Positions 11,921-23,819 are shown, numbered from the stretch's first letter. The stretch: DNA of 64,000 nt from Undaria pinnatifida (GCA_012845835.1 JABAKD010000002.1:14239629-14303628), one strand, 5' to 3'. Notes: a model not told the origin generated them from the letters alone. Translations and numbers: made by a program.

Positions 11921-12891
11921 TTAGAGTTATGCGGTAGACAGGCTCGTTAAAGCTCTCAACGGCAAATTCAACGGGCTTAAGTTCGACGTATGGAAACGCA
12001 CGGCTCAGTCCGTGATAAGTATGCGTCATGCCGGGATCTCTGATATCCTGGAAGGGCGACCTTGCCCCGAGTCCGAAGTAATTAGTCCTCGTCCATCTTC
12101 TAGAAGAAGTAGGCCTTCACGAGCTGTAACTCGCAGCCAGGCCGCTGACGAAACGGACACTCAGTCCGGGGAAACACCCCCGGCTGACACAGCAGAGAAT
12201 GTACAGCCGGACGCAGGGAGTACTCCCGTGGACACGGCGCATCTGCTACCATCGTCTTCAGGATATTCTACACTCCCAGCCGCAACATCAGTTTTATGGG
12301 CCACTGATGACAACATCTCGAATTTGAAAGACATCAAGCACTGGCACCGCGACAACCGTCTTCTCTTCGACTTCTTGTTCCTGAGTACATCGGGAGCTGC
12401 GGCCAGCTTTCTTCTACCATTCAAGCCCAAACGAGGTGAACTTGCAAATGGAAAGGCTGCTTGGGATGGTATGGTTAGAAAATACCAAAATTCCACCCGC
12501 CAACGTAGACGTATATTCAAACAACAACTATCGCATATGGTCATGACGGATGGGCAAGACCCAGACGTGTTTATAAATGAAGTATACTATTTACGGGATG
12601 AATTGGTGGACATGGGAGAGGTATTCAACGATGACAGCATATTGGACATAGTGCTGGAAGGACTCACGGATGAATACCTGCAAAATAAAATATAGCGCCG
12701 AAGCAGATGATGACTTCACACTCGACCGAGCTGTGATAACAATGCGTGATTTATACGTTAATATAGCTGTGCGAAACGGGCCTTTGCGAAAAGCGAAGGG
12801 GCGTGAATCAGCTATGGTAGTCACGTCAAGACCCTCAGCAGTAGTGACCTGTTCACACTGCACAAAGCCAGGCCATCGATTCCAAAATTAA
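11921..12891 (+). pseudogene. gag: Copia-type gag (frameshifted, zinc knuckle cut short)
   Basis: The reading frame is open from about 11921 (LVKALNGKFNGLKFDVWK, then MRHAGISDILEGR at 12021) to a TAG at 12693. It carries a Ser/Thr-rich linker and a helical region of the kind that dimerises in Ty1/copia gag proteins (YQNSTRQRRRIFKQQL, DELVDMGEVFNDD). At about 12680 the coding continues in the next frame (AEADDDFTLDRAVITMRDLY) and reaches CSHCTKPGHRF. This is the first three ligands of a CX2CX4HX4C zinc knuckle, but a TAA at 12889-12891 removes the last Cys. A second gag scrap with the same MRHxGISDI motif lies on the minus strand at 39985-40290. Confidence 0.75.
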
Positions 12892-12895
12892 ACGC

Positions 12896-14548
12896 AAACG
12901 CAAGGGAAAGATGTCGGGGAAGAACCCCCCCCCGACACCTCGAAAGAGTTCGTGGTGTAGCCTGCATGATACCGATAAAAGCTTTAAACGCAAGGGAAAG
13001 ATGTCGGGGAAGAACCCCCCCCCGACACCTCGAAAGAGTTCGTGGTGTAGCCTGCATGATACCGATCGCCACGATAATAGCGACTGTCAGTCTCAAATGC
13101 GGAACGACAATATAACCCGTCGCTCTCGTCCGGGTCAACAAAATGGCCGGCATAATAACAACCGCAGCGCTCACGCTAACACCACCACAACTCCAACTTC
13201 AACAACGCAAATGGAAGATTACGTCCCAGTGACACATGCTCCATCCACTACTGCGGCTGCGACTACAGCAGCTACTTCTACGTCCTTCGCGACTCCTCCC
13301 TGTCCACCCTCACCTCCAGTTGGTATAGGTTATTCTTTCATCGCCGCACCTTCGATCAACATCGCCGCGCAGCCCGTCGACTTCTCCATGACTGCGGACA
13401 GCGGAGCTTCTAGCCACTTCATCGACAATCAGTTTCTACAGGGCATTGAACATAAAATGAACCACTATGTGCAGCTGGACCGTCCCGTAATAATCAACGT
13501 AGCGGGGAACCATCGCCTTTATGGCGTTGGTCAAGGGGTTTTGTTCGTTCAAGTGTCGGACCACATAGGCTCCAAGCACTCTGTGCAGCTTCCTGTCACG
13601 GTCGTACCAGGGCTAGGCAGGCACGTATTTTCGGGGGGATCAGCTGCTGCGAGAGGGGTCACTATGATAATCGCCACGCAGTCGTATCTGGACATGGGTG
13701 CATTTGCTATACCCCTACGCAAAGACAGCCACTGCTCTTCTCTGCATCATCTCGACCTCACCACTGGTGCTACCAGCCGAACACCCGAGACAGCGTTCCC
13801 GACCATTTCCGGCAAAATACTTTAAACCGAAACCGTCCTCGCTGCTCATGCTTCGACGACTCCTAAAGCGACTTCCCTGCCTGAAACCGTTCCAGCTAAC
13901 ATCGGGCATAGGAGGTTGGGTCATTCTAATGGGCAGGTGATGGCGAAGGTGAAAAATATCCCAGAATGTGGAATAAATTCTTCAGACACTTCATGGGCGT
14001 GTGATACGTGCAAGATAATTAAGAGCACTCAACAGGAACACCGTAAGACATTGCGGCCTAACCTTTCCAGCGAACATATAAAACTGGTGAGTACTGACCT
14101 GCTAGGACACGCGTACATGGCAAAATATACCGACCATCAGAGCAGGGTAAAAGCATCCTCCTTCATCGAAGAGCCGCCTTCCGTTCTACCAACAGCAGAC
14201 TCGGCCACTTCTCAAGTAAGAGCGCGTCAGCTAACCCTACAACGCCAAGGATCTCCGAAACAGCAATTCGATACCGTTTCGCAGTACACCAGCAGGGCTC
14301 TCGAAATGGACAAAATAAACCGTCCGGTATCTATTTCGGTACCCAATACCTACGCGCAACCTATGGCCTCACCACAAGCGGAAGAATGCAAACCTTCCGC
14401 GACCTCTGCTCGAAGATTAACAACTTCAGCACGGAGAACTCCTTCTAAGCTCCAACACCGTGACGTCGCAACTACAGCTCCGGCTCGCAAGACCGTCTTT
14501 GACCATCGCGACGGCCTTGTAAATTATCTCAGGCAACCTCCATGATCG
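12896..14548 (+). pseudogene. pol: Copia-type second zinc motif, protease and integrase N-terminus
   Basis: One frame from 12911 runs to 14545 with a single in-frame TAA at 13823-13825. It begins with an exact in-frame 90-bp duplication (12896-12985 and 12986-13075) encoding WCSLHDTD. Only the second copy is followed by the remaining ligands of a Cys/His motif (HDNSDC). The aspartic protease site is clear: MTADSGASSHFID near 13389-13425. After the stop comes the integrase zinc-binding region (HRRLGH ... CDTCK, about 13904-14010) and the start of the catalytic core (VSTDLLG, 14090; YTDHQSR, 14128). After SFIEE (about 14170) the sequence no longer follows an integrase. No reverse transcriptase or RNase H is visible, and no flanking LTRs were found. 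Confidence 0.75.
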
Positions 14549-14559
14549 CAAAAATCATT

Positions 14560-16160
14560 GCTTCATGGAGTTCCATACATGATTGCGGCGTTTCATAAGA
14601 GGGAAAAAATCAAGCCTGTTTCTGATTCTGCCGTGTGCTATCGGACTTTTCAATCACCGACAAACCGCGATGTACCGAGGACGGAGAAGCGTGTTACGCA
14701 CAAACCGAATAGGCAATGTACCGACAAACGATTGGCCTATCATAATTCAGCTACAAGACTGCAATGCACCGAGGAAGGGGAAGGATCACTGGAAAAATCA
14801 CGCGCCCATCGCATCACAACCTGTCTCCCCCTCTCTGTCCAAGCGCTTCTCCAGCCTTCCTTAACCTTCTATACAGTTTTTTCTTTTTGTGCGGGTTTGG
14901 ATCGGTGACTCGCTCGCTGACCCTTTTGACTTTCTCCTCGCCAGTGGTATGTACAACGATATAGCCGAACGACTGTCAGATATCTCGTACGTATCTGAAC
15001 CCCACAGGAAGAGTATTATGGACGAGACTTGACCGTGTCCCAATCCAGAGGGTGATTTTACCGTAGTTGTAATACTTCGCGCGTATGGTTATACCGGTAA
15101 TATATTATTTCGAGATGTACTTGTAGGTACGGTTGAAATTGATACTCAAGTAGAGAATATTACTGAGTGCAGCAGTTCTTTGTCAACTATAAAGTTACAC
15201 CTGCTCGCCAGTTACGTATTAGTAAAGGTGGAGCTATGGGTCGTATGAACTTAAGTCAACTATCGTACAGCAATAAGCTATGTTCTACCGGAAAATGCGT
15301 ACGAGTATGTACTCCAGCATTAAGGAGGAAAGGTTAACAAAGACTGTCTATCTTATGCTCTTCAGCGTACGATTAGTATCAGACAGTTTATCGTTATATG
15401 CGTGTCCTAGGATGATATTGAAGTGGCGTAGTTAACTTACAGCAGTGACTTTTGTTTGCTTATGTATTTATTTATTTTTCGGCATATAGCTCGTTGATGG
15501 ACTATGACTACGCCCATTGTAGTCTATTACAGTACCATCAGTATTCGTTATTCTATCTGTTTCTTATTTTTCAAGTGCAGAAGTACGTAAGTACACAAAA
15601 CAAACAACTGAATAGTGAAAATGTTTTATATTGCCGTGATGGACACTTGTCCACAATTCTCTTTATTTGTCTAGTATTGTTTATATATTTGGTACAATTC
15701 AGGAAGCGTGTTCAAAACCCAGTAGACGTATCTTTGCGTGTTATATTCTAGGGTATTGATCGCTGGTAATTACACCAAGCGTAGTTTTTATACGTATCTT
15801 TCCTTGTAAGGTTTTATTTTATTTTATTTTATTTTTTAAAATGTGTTAATAACATTGATACATCCATATTGCCGCGGTTGATACACCGGACTGAATATGA
15901 GACCCATTTGTTTTTCATTCTTTTACGAATTTGTTTTTTTAGGCATGAGGCTTCTCTAGACTTGGCATTATGGGGGCGTGTGGAGAGTGTGAACCTTGGA
16001 TTCAAATCTAAGTTAATGCGCAGTCTATTCGAGCAGTGTATTCGCACGAATAAGATATGCAGTTGAATCTTACGTTGAATCTTACGTTGAATCTTCGGTG
16101 GAACTCAGATGTAAACGTAGATTTGAGTAAGTTAAGGTTGTCCCGTTGTCGCGGTATTCT
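14560..16160. other. No gene seen
   Basis: AT-rich sequence without a coherent frame. Near 14670-14735 a CCGACAAACSR phrase occurs twice. 15813-15838 is a short TTTTA repeat. The longest frame (99 codons near 15452) is low-complexity and hydrophobic, and is not supported. Confidence 0.5.
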
Positions 16161-16162
16161 AC

Positions 16163-16375
16163 CGGACTACGGGCATTGTTCCGTGGTGATCAAGTGGTGA
16201 TGCAACCCACCATGATCGCTCTCCCAACTCTCCCTTTTTTCCCTTCTCCTTCTCTCTTTGGCCTCAAGCGCCCTTTCAAAACTATCCCTTTCCTTTCTTA
16301 TCACAAGTGATCTCAACAGACACTTCGGTGCCACCTCTGCATCTCTTCGCATAGAAGGCAGAGCCTTCACACAGC
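16163..16375 (-). repeat. Diverged fragment of repeat F
   Basis: The reverse complement shares GATGCAGAGGTGGCACC, AAGTGTCTGTTGAGATCACTTGTG and the GGCGCTTGAGGCCAAA region with the repeats at 37235-37735 and 40898-41412, with more substitutions. It is a third, older and shorter copy on the other strand. Confidence 0.65.
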
Positions 16376-16987
16376 CATTGTGTTCACAGGCTATTCAGAT
16401 AGTGATTGCGATTGATTACTGCGCCAGAAAAAGCCACACAGCGGCATTGCGAGTGACTGCGTCCCCGGGGCCTCGAGGGTGGTATTATACAAGTTCGGGC
16501 AAATCGACATAGTTTGTACTCGTGGAAATAATATAGGTACGAGTAAGAGCACACCCAGCGATGCTGTATTACACACACGTTTTTTGTCTGGCTTATATGG
16601 CATGGCGGGAGGGTGTGTACCACAAAACAGGGAATGCCTTTTCGACACAAAAAACAAGGGGAAAATCGTTCCTCCTGTTGTTAAGCTGCACCACACGAAG
16701 GTCGTAAGTAGACGGTATCCACGGAAGAAACCAGTGGCATGCATTCGTCCCGGTATCGCGTCGTTTGGTGGTTATTTTCCCTGAGAAGACCCTTTGGAGA
16801 AATATAGGCGGTGTGGATGGCGCGCTTTGTTGTTCCTGTGGTCCCTGACTCCGTTGCTGTGGTCGTTTGCCGGTCAAGTGCAAGCGGTCGTGGAGGTACG
16901 TAACTATGACCAGTAATTTTGTGTTGCTTCGCACTTGATGCTTCTTGCTGCCGATTGCTGATTGATCATCTCTAGTGAGTTTCTTAA
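16376..16987. other. No gene seen
   Basis: Several short overlapping frames exist on both strands (up to 145 codons on the minus strand), but none has domain character and they contradict each other. A tRNA-derived SINE begins at 16988. Confidence 0.4.
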
Positions 16988-17290
16988 TTTTTTTTTTTTG
17001 GCACACTTCTACTTTCCAGCTTCTGGACAAGCCGTGGTCACAGGTGTTGTCCCTTTACCCCCCCCCGGTTATTGCATTCAATTTTTAAGGCGCATAGGGT
17101 TCAGCACCCACGGCTCGTAGATTTTTCATCGAGTGTTGCTAACTCACGCTCTCGCGTTTTCCGCAAGTCAATTAGTGCACAAGAAAAAGTCCCGCGATTT
17201 TATACAAGTATGCACTCGGGGGGATTCGGACCCACGAAACTGACCTATACCAGGCTCGAGGATGACCTTATACGCCACCGGGGCAGGGAG
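16988..17290 (-). mobile_element. tRNA-derived SINE (family S), full-length, minus strand
   Basis: It matches 48785-49086 over nearly its full ~300 bp. The 12-T run at 16988-16999 is its poly-A tail. On the minus strand the head reads GCCCCGGTGGCGTATAAGG and ends in a B-box-like GGGTCCGAATCCCCC (about 17216-17235), as in a tRNA 3' half. The body includes GAGTTAGCAAC, a CCTATGCGCC motif and GCTTGTCCAGAAGCTGGAAA just before the tail. A 5'-truncated third copy is at 57487-57652. Small numbers of substitutions between copies suggest moderate age. Confidence 0.85.
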
Positions 17291-17300
17291 TTATATAGAG

Positions 17301-17428
17301 CCGGTCGCCCCGGTGGTCTAGTGGTTACCTTCGAATACTACTAATAAGACTAGCGTTGGTCCTTGAGTTAAATTCCCACCGTTGTGAGCTTTGGATTTGT
17401 TTATTTGCAGAAATGGAGAAAAAAAAAT
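17301..17428 (+). mobile_element. Second tRNA-headed short repeat, head-to-head with the family S copy
   Basis: It starts with GCCGGTCGCCCCGGTGGT, as does the plus-strand family S copy at 48785, then gives a perfect A-box-like TGGTCTAGTGG (17314-17324). A weak B box follows (GAGTTAAATTCC, about 17372-17383), and it ends in an A-rich run near 17418-17426. It is about 125 bp long. The first 17 bases are shared with family S, but the rest differs, so it is a sibling family or a rearranged copy. Confidence 0.6.
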
Positions 17429-17850
17429 GGATGAACTAACTGCTGAAATCGCCTGGCAGCGTGGGTAGGTACAATTCGACGTGAATCGATGAGGGAAGAA
17501 AATGCTGAACTTTTCTCGCGAAAAAAATGAAGGCATGTACCGTTGTGGGGAGGGGGGAGGAGAGCCCGCTATATGACCCCGGGTATATGACTCCGGATCT
17601 GAGTTATACTACTGGGAGGGCGAGAGTAGTGCGAGCATAGTAAATGGGATGGGAAAAGAAAAGAAGTGAAGTGGAAGTGGCTTTACTGCTGCTGCTGACA
17701 TAATATTATACCCAAGCAAGTTGCACCGATCGACTCGATTTCGACTGCTGTATTATGCAATTGGTCCATGTACAACTTCTCTAATCGCAGGCCAGTATGA
17801 TATTATAGTCATCGAACTTGCCGAATTTCTTAGTGAGTGGTGGTTTCCTC
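17429..17850. other. No gene seen; short G-rich repeat scrap
   Basis: 17548-17625 (GTGGGGAGGGGGGAGGAGAG, then CTGAGTTATACTACTGGGAGGG) resembles 41432-41505 next to the composite repeat at 41.5 kb. It suggests a shared flanking module. Nothing else is recognisable. Confidence 0.4.
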
Positions 17851-18895
17851 TATCCACGAACCCCAGCCGAGCCAATCAATCGAAGGTTGGGATACACTAT
17901 GCGGGGTGATATCGAGGCAAGGGGTGAAACGAAATGTCCGCGTACCGCAGGGTTGGGGTATACGATTGAAAAATCAGCAGTAGTGCGAGTTGCCCCATTC
18001 TTTTCTAGTTGTAAATACCTTGAAGGATTTCTGAACCGGGATTAAACCTTGTTCTGTGGTGCTAGCGTTGTATACGAACCTCAGCTAGCTAAGGATTCCA
18101 CACCATGCAGTGTTGTCGACCCGGGAGAAGTCGGTTTTCGTCTACGGTTTGTTGGAGTTGATATGGTATGGAAGGGTGTCACACCATCATGCGGGGCTGT
18201 GTCGACCCGTGGGAGAAATCGGTTATCGTCTCCGGTTTGTCAGGATTTCTTAAACGGGGATAGGACTCTATATCCTCCCATGGTGGCGCTGCCCTTATGT
18301 CCGAGCCCCAGCCAATTAGCGGTAAGCGAATATGGTTAGGGTTCCACGTCGTGCGGAGTAGTGTCGACACGGGAGGTAATCGTTGTTGTTCCCGCGTTTT
18401 CGGAGCTGTAGAGATTCGGGGGATTCTCAATCGAGGATGGGACCCTATCTCCCCCGTGTGCGACGGAAATGCCCCCCATTGATGGGCCTCTATCCGCCTA
18501 GGACGGCGCTGTGGAGCTCGAACCAATCAGCGATTAGCCAACGGAATTGGGGTTTCTTCACCGTGCGGGGCGGTGTCGACCCTAGAAACCTCGGTTTGCT
18601 CCCCCGGCCGATCGAAGTTTTAGAGCTGTGGAACGACCTCTGGACCGGGAATAGGACCCTATATCCTCCCGAGGTGGAGCTGGCTCAACATACGAACACA
18701 GCCAATCAGATATCGGCCGGTGGGGTTGGGATTTCCACACCGTGCGGGGAGGTATCAACCCGGATGATATCCACTTTCGTCCCCGGGTTGTCGGAGTTGT
18801 AGATGTGTGGATGGATACCGGTCCACGGTTGTGACCCTATCGTCCTCGGGTGACGCTTACTTTGTGTATGAGTCCCGGCCAATGAGCGATCAGAC
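17850..18895. repeat. Tandem array C, about five diverged ~180-bp units
   Basis: Each unit carries a CCAGCCAATCAG-like phrase, a GGGGTTTCCACACCGTGCGG-like phrase, GTGTCGACCC, a GTTGTCGGAGTTG-like phrase and GGGATAGGACCCTATATCC. The GTCGAC marker lies near 18113, 18200, 18361, 18571 and (mutated) 18750. Irregular spacing (87-210 bp) reflects internal deletions. CCAAT and GTCGAC recur but no transcription unit is apparent. Confidence 0.75.
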
Positions 18896-19640
18896 AAAAA
18901 TGACATGTTTATATTTTCGTCTAAAGAAACTCGAGCCTGAAATTCTTATCTGTTAAAATCGTAAGCGCTGTACGTAGCCGCGTACTGTATCTACAAGAAG
19001 TGAGCGATCTACAGCTAGCAACAAGCAGGAGCATTGCAATATCATTCGAGGAGTTGAATGACGAAGGCAGCGATACCACCGTGTTTCGCGCCTGGAACAA
19101 CGTCAGCACGTCTCTCCACGATCAGACAACACACAGACGGTCGATCTGGAAGGCTCGGATCTAGATTATACTATTATATCATGCATTGTATATTTCGGAA
19201 GCTGGCTCAGTGCGTGCCTCTCAGTGGCTACGAAGAGAACACGCAGCGGACATGGTCAGTCACCTTGCTGGCCCCGGATGCTTGATTGAGTAAAAATATC
19301 ATAAGAAACGCACTTGACACGTTTCGTCGCCAGACTTAAGGGTCAGACGGCGTGTGCTCGGATTTATCCTATCGAATCTGATGAACGAAGTTCGGAATCG
19401 GATTCACATCAAAAACGGTAGCAAGTAGTCCATTGTTATTATTGTTAGTCTATATCGAACTCTTGGCATTACCTTGCATACTGTACGCGTAGACTATGAA
19501 TGTGTATGTGGTGACTTTTTTCACACTACCAAATAACGAATCGAGCAATTCGAATTACTGCCCTACCCTACCAGAAGCATGGGTGCCGGCGAATGTCGGT
19601 ACCCCTGCGGAGCCCTTGTACTTATTTGTGCGTGCTCTTC
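18896..19640. other. No gene seen
   Basis: Unique-looking sequence without a frame above about 75 codons and without recognisable motifs. Confidence 0.4.
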
Positions 19641-21090
19641 ACATTACACTGATGCTTCAACCTGTTTACATCCAGCAAAACCAGTGTCCGTGCTGATGTC
19701 TCGTAGAGAGACGAGCTCTGTGGTCACAAGCTACGAGACGGAGATGCACATTGCAAATACAGCAAGGTGACTTCGCCATGCAATGCCAACCATGAGCACG
19801 CGGGAAAAAAATATAAACTCAAGCCAGCACACCAGCCTATTTAAAAAATGAAAACAGCACACCATAATATTTGCAGCAAAAACGAAAAGAGAAAGGATGA
19901 ATAAGAAAGAAAATAAAAGGAAGCAAGAAGAACTTAGAAAGGAGGGAAAGGCGGCACAACAAAAAAAGGAAAACAAAGAACAACAGACAACCAGTAATTA
20001 GCAACAAAGCAGATGATACCATCCAACCAGCACAGGGGGCAGCGACCAAACCATATTGAGTTTCGAGTAACCCTACGGTAAGAAGGTGCATTGCTGCATG
20101 CATGCATCACCTATCTATCACCTATCTATCACCTACTGTATCTATCACCTGTCTATCACATGGTGTATCAGCAGCTTACTGTTTCTGACGACAGCGGTGC
20201 CAACAATACCGTCATGTCATCATCGCCCCCGTGCCCAATACAAAAACGAACCTAAAAAATAAAGCAATCAAAAACACAGCAACAAAGCAGATGATGGCTG
20301 CCGGCTGATGACTGATGACTGATAACACAATTATTCGGCGTCGGGGCAGCACCAAAACTATTAATAGCTTCCGAATATCTGGTACTAAATGTTGTGCGTT
20401 TTTTTTCAACAGCAGCGTAGGTTCTTCGCATTGAATTGATTTTTCCACCCATCTACACCCAGCGCTATAGTTTTATTAATAGTGTCCGAGCTCATGTCTC
20501 ATAGAGAGACGAGATATGTGGTCACAAACTACGAGACCGATAATCACATTGCAAGTACAGCAAGGTGGGTTGGCCATGCAATGCCAACCTCGATGAGCAA
20601 GCGGAAAAAACAACAACGATGCAAGCCAGCACACTAGACTATTGCAGTAAAGAGGAAAAAGGGGAGAAGAATGGTAAAAAAGAAGCAAATAAAGGGGGAA
20701 AACAATTGGAAAGATAGAGGAAAACAGGACGTCACGACTAAAATGAAAAACAAAGCACAACAGACAGCCAGCAACTAGCAACACAGCAGATGATGCCATC
20801 CAACCAACATCGGGGGCAAAACCATATTCGGTTTCGAATGACCCTCCGACTCTGTGGGAGTAGGAGCATTGCCACATGGTCTATCACCTGCTTACTGTTT
20901 CTGACAACAGTAGTAGGAGCAATACCGTCATCGTCGACCCCGGACCGAATATAAAAGCAAAGCCTCACAATTAAGCACCCACAAACGCAGCAGCAAAGCT
21001 GACGACACGACCCCAGTCAGAGTCGGGGCAGCACCCGAACTAGGTTCCGAATGCAACTACCAAAGGGTTAGGAGCGTGGCTGCCTGATCT
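19640..21090. repeat. Tandem segmental duplication, ~800-bp unit (family R)
   Basis: 19684 and 20483 begin the same series: GTGTCCGTGCTGATGTCT, a TAGAGAGACGAG phrase, GTGGTCACAA, a CATTGCAA(A/G)TACAGCAAGGTG phrase, GCCATGCAATGCCAACC, a purine-rich stretch, CAGATGATGCCATCCAACCA, then TACTGTTTCTGACRACAG and TCGGGGCAGCACC. The offset is 799 bp. Short related pieces occur at 37058-37175 and, inverted and itself duplicated, at 59570-60370. The first copy contains direct CTATCACC repeats (20107-20160). There is no coding potential beyond A/G-rich frames. Confidence 0.75.
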
Positions 21091-21419
21091 GTCCTGTAGT
21101 TACTGTATTTTCGACGGCGGTGTTCATACCGACATCATCGCCTCAATAGCCCCTAAGGGTACCCAAAATGAAAACAGAAAGGGCAAAAGAAACGGAGGAA
21201 GAAAACGGATCTAGAAAGGTAAAAAACGGATGAAGGGGGGAAGGAGAAAACCGGCTCAGCGAGAACCCGCATATCGACGGTGGTAGTACCGCAGTATCCG
21301 GTATCGGCTGTATCGTCTGACAATGGATGACACTTTACCCCGAGCGGGTTGGAGCAGATTATCCCACTAACATTGAGAAACAACACACACAGGCAGTCGC
21401 AGTGGCTTGAGGTTACGTA

Positions 21420-22217
21420 GACAGGCTCTACCTACTATAGTCGGCCTAGTCCCTTGTTACCCTGTCTGGCGTCTCTTTGATTTCTTCAACAGCGGTTTCC
21501 CTACTCCCTCCACCCCCCTTTCGCTTTGGGCGTCATACATTCGGGCTGCACGGCGCTCCGAGCTCTCCTTTTCCTCCTCTACGTGCCGCCTGGCCATGAA
21601 CAGTTCGGCTTCTCCGAGGATCCCCCGGTACCACTTGCCCGCTTATTTGCTGCATGGACCCACAGCACGGTTTCAACTCCAAACTGCCGTGGGGAATCTT
21701 CCAGGGGATGCAAAAACGGCGAGGTAATCGTACAGGGTTCTGAACCAGTTGTCCGGTAGCACACCTAGTCCTGTTTTTTCCACCGGCTTTCTTCGCAGAC
21801 ATCATCCGACTGGGTAATTGCCCCTTGTTTTGCCGTACCATTGCCCCAGCGAAGAAGAGCTGCCGTTTCCGGATGGCTATTTCGGTACTCTCACATTTCG
21901 ACTTCTTGAGCGGGTTTTGGCGTACGAAAGGTTGACGTAGTCCGCACGACGATGGAAACCAAGGACTCGCCCAAGGGCTTTCGGAGCTCGTCATAGCGAG
22001 TCGCGTTGAGGGTCCACGTCACACGCCCGCACACCAGGGTCTCATTCACCTCTGCCTTCAGCAGGCAGGTCTTCAGGCTGAGCCGGGCGGTGGTCATGTC
22101 GAATAGCTCTGGATCGAACCGCTTGCAGCATGCCCTCATGAGTCGAACCCATCGCTTTATCTCGATCATGAGGTCAGCGTCTTTGTGGATAAGACCGCTG
22201 AGGTAGAGGAACTGCAT
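21420..22217 (-). pseudogene. LINE C-terminal region
   Basis: The frame from 22217 shows FLYLSGLIHKDADLMIEIKR, RLMRACCKRFDPELFD, LKTCLLKAEVNETLVCG and VTWTLNATRYDELRK. This is the conserved thumb/tail of this LINE type. The next frame gives RKRQLFFAGAMVRQNKGQLP and, after another shift, an acidic coiled tail (FMARRHVEEEKESSERR). At least two frameshifts are needed. Confidence 0.7.
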
Positions 22218-23816
22218 TGTCTGTTACCATGGCCTGCTGCTTCGATGACGAACGGTGGAGTCCGGTATGCAAGGTCCCGTGTTTACAGCAGCACAGTCTC
22301 CGACTTTTGTTCGGAAACGGTGCTGCTTCGAAGACGGTCACAATGACCGTCATCTTTTTAGCAAGCCCCGCTGCCGATTTCGAGACAATGCCTGCGTTGC
22401 CGGCGTAAAGCATGCCCCACACGGCCCTCCGCACGCATGCCAACGGTTCCTCGTCTCTGCCAGCCCCATCGGCATCGAGTAGACGCTGAACCGAACGAGG
22501 AAAACGTGTAACCCAGCGGCAAAGAACATATTGAACAGCAACAGCGATAGCACGCAACCCTGCCGAAGCAAGCCCCGGCGTGACATCAAACCATTATCGG
22601 TGCTCACCGCCGTCGTACGCACGCGAGCCTGCATGCCGTCGTGGAACTGGCGGATAACTGCAGGAGTCTTCGCTAATACACCGAAGCGCGTTAGACCTAC
22701 TATTATGGAAAAATTTTGAGCGATTATTTCTGGCGATTATTTTTGTAGTTTTGAGGCTCCAGAAATAACTGCATCAGAAATAAGGGGCGTCCATTATGGC
22801 TTCTGATTTTTGGAAAGTGGTTTTATTTTGAATTGGTAGGTCTTGTTTTGCCGTTTGCCTTTATTTTTGAAATCTGGCACGTACACTGTCGCCGGCGACA
22901 TTAGGTCACCACCGCCTCTGCTGCGGTCTCTTCTGCTGCGCTGCTGCTGTGGTGCTGGTGTGGTGTGCCTGTGGTGGTTTCGATGGTGGTGGTGCTGCTG
23001 CTGTCGCGTTTGTGTGAGGATGAAGCTCTGTCTCGCACACAACAAGCGCAGTATGCTGTCGTAGGTGTGTTTGTGACTCTTTGTTGTTGGTGATGCGTGA
23101 CGTGTACAGCAGACAAGTATCATACCAGGTACAGTATGAGCAGTGGTGACATGTGATACTTGGTACGAGGTAGTATCCAAAAAGTCACATAATCCCAGTT
23201 CTGAGAGGTTGGAAGAGCTGTTATTTCTGGGCTCAGAAATCACCAGATCCGCTGATTTCTGGCCTCGATTATTTCTGGACCCAGAAAAAACGATGATTTC
23301 TGGTCTCATAGTGGCTGGTTTTTATTTTCCGCGTCGGAGATCTCGGTTAAAGAGAGAAATAATCGATGAAAATATTCGCCATAATAGTAGGTCTTAGAGT
23401 ATTTCCCACAGTAGCTTTCGGACGACAGAGCCATGCGCTTTCTGCAGGTCGATGACGCACATGTACAAGGGGAGTTCCTGCTCTCGTCCGAGTTCTTGCA
23501 CTCGGCGCCCTACGACCAGCATACCCACTGTTGGTCGCGCCGGACGGAGGCCACATTGCTCCTCGGGGAGGATTCCTCCTTGTTCGCAATAGCTGCTAAG
23601 GCGAGACGCGACGACTTTCAACAATACCTTGTCTGTACGGGTAACAAGTGAAACTCCCCTGTAATCGTTGCAACCAAAACGATACCTGGTATTTCTTTTT
23701 GTAAAGGACCTTGATGGTCGCACCTTTCCATCGCTGGGAGGCACAACCGTTTTCCAAACATTGACAAGTATGCTGTGAAAGCAACGAGTGAGTTCGGAGT
23801 GGTCGAGTTTCAGCAC
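22200..23816 (-). pseudogene. LINE reverse transcriptase, interrupted and catalytically mutated
   Basis: Upstream of the inserted MITE the frame shows NDYRGVSLVTRTDKVLLKVV, LPEEQCGLRPARPT and CVIDLQKAHGSV (first catalytic Asp present). Downstream of the MITE it resumes with QFHDGMQARVRT and GLLRQGCVLSLLLFNMFFA, the QGxxLSPLLFN motif. The active-site YADD position reads YAGN (near 22404, followed by AGIVSKSAAGLAKKM), so both catalytic aspartates of that box are gone. The frame changes across the MITE junction even if the insertion is ignored. Confidence 0.8.
22694..23393. mobile_element. 700-bp MITE with TTA target duplication, inserted in the LINE RT
   Basis: The terminal inverted repeats begin GACCTACTATTATGG (22694-22708) and end CCATAATAGTAGGTC (23379-23393), with a further shared ATTTTSANCGATTATTTC stretch inside. 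Both ends are flanked by TTA (22691-22693 and 23394-23396). Removing the element and one TTA restores LINE sequence on both sides. Subterminal regions carry many copies of ATTTCTGG/CCAGAAAT in both orientations (roughly 22720-22790 and 23215-23310), as expected for transposase binding sites. The TTA target and this layout fit PIF/Harbinger-type elements. There is no transposase inside. Confidence 0.85.
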
Positions 23817-23819
23817 TTC

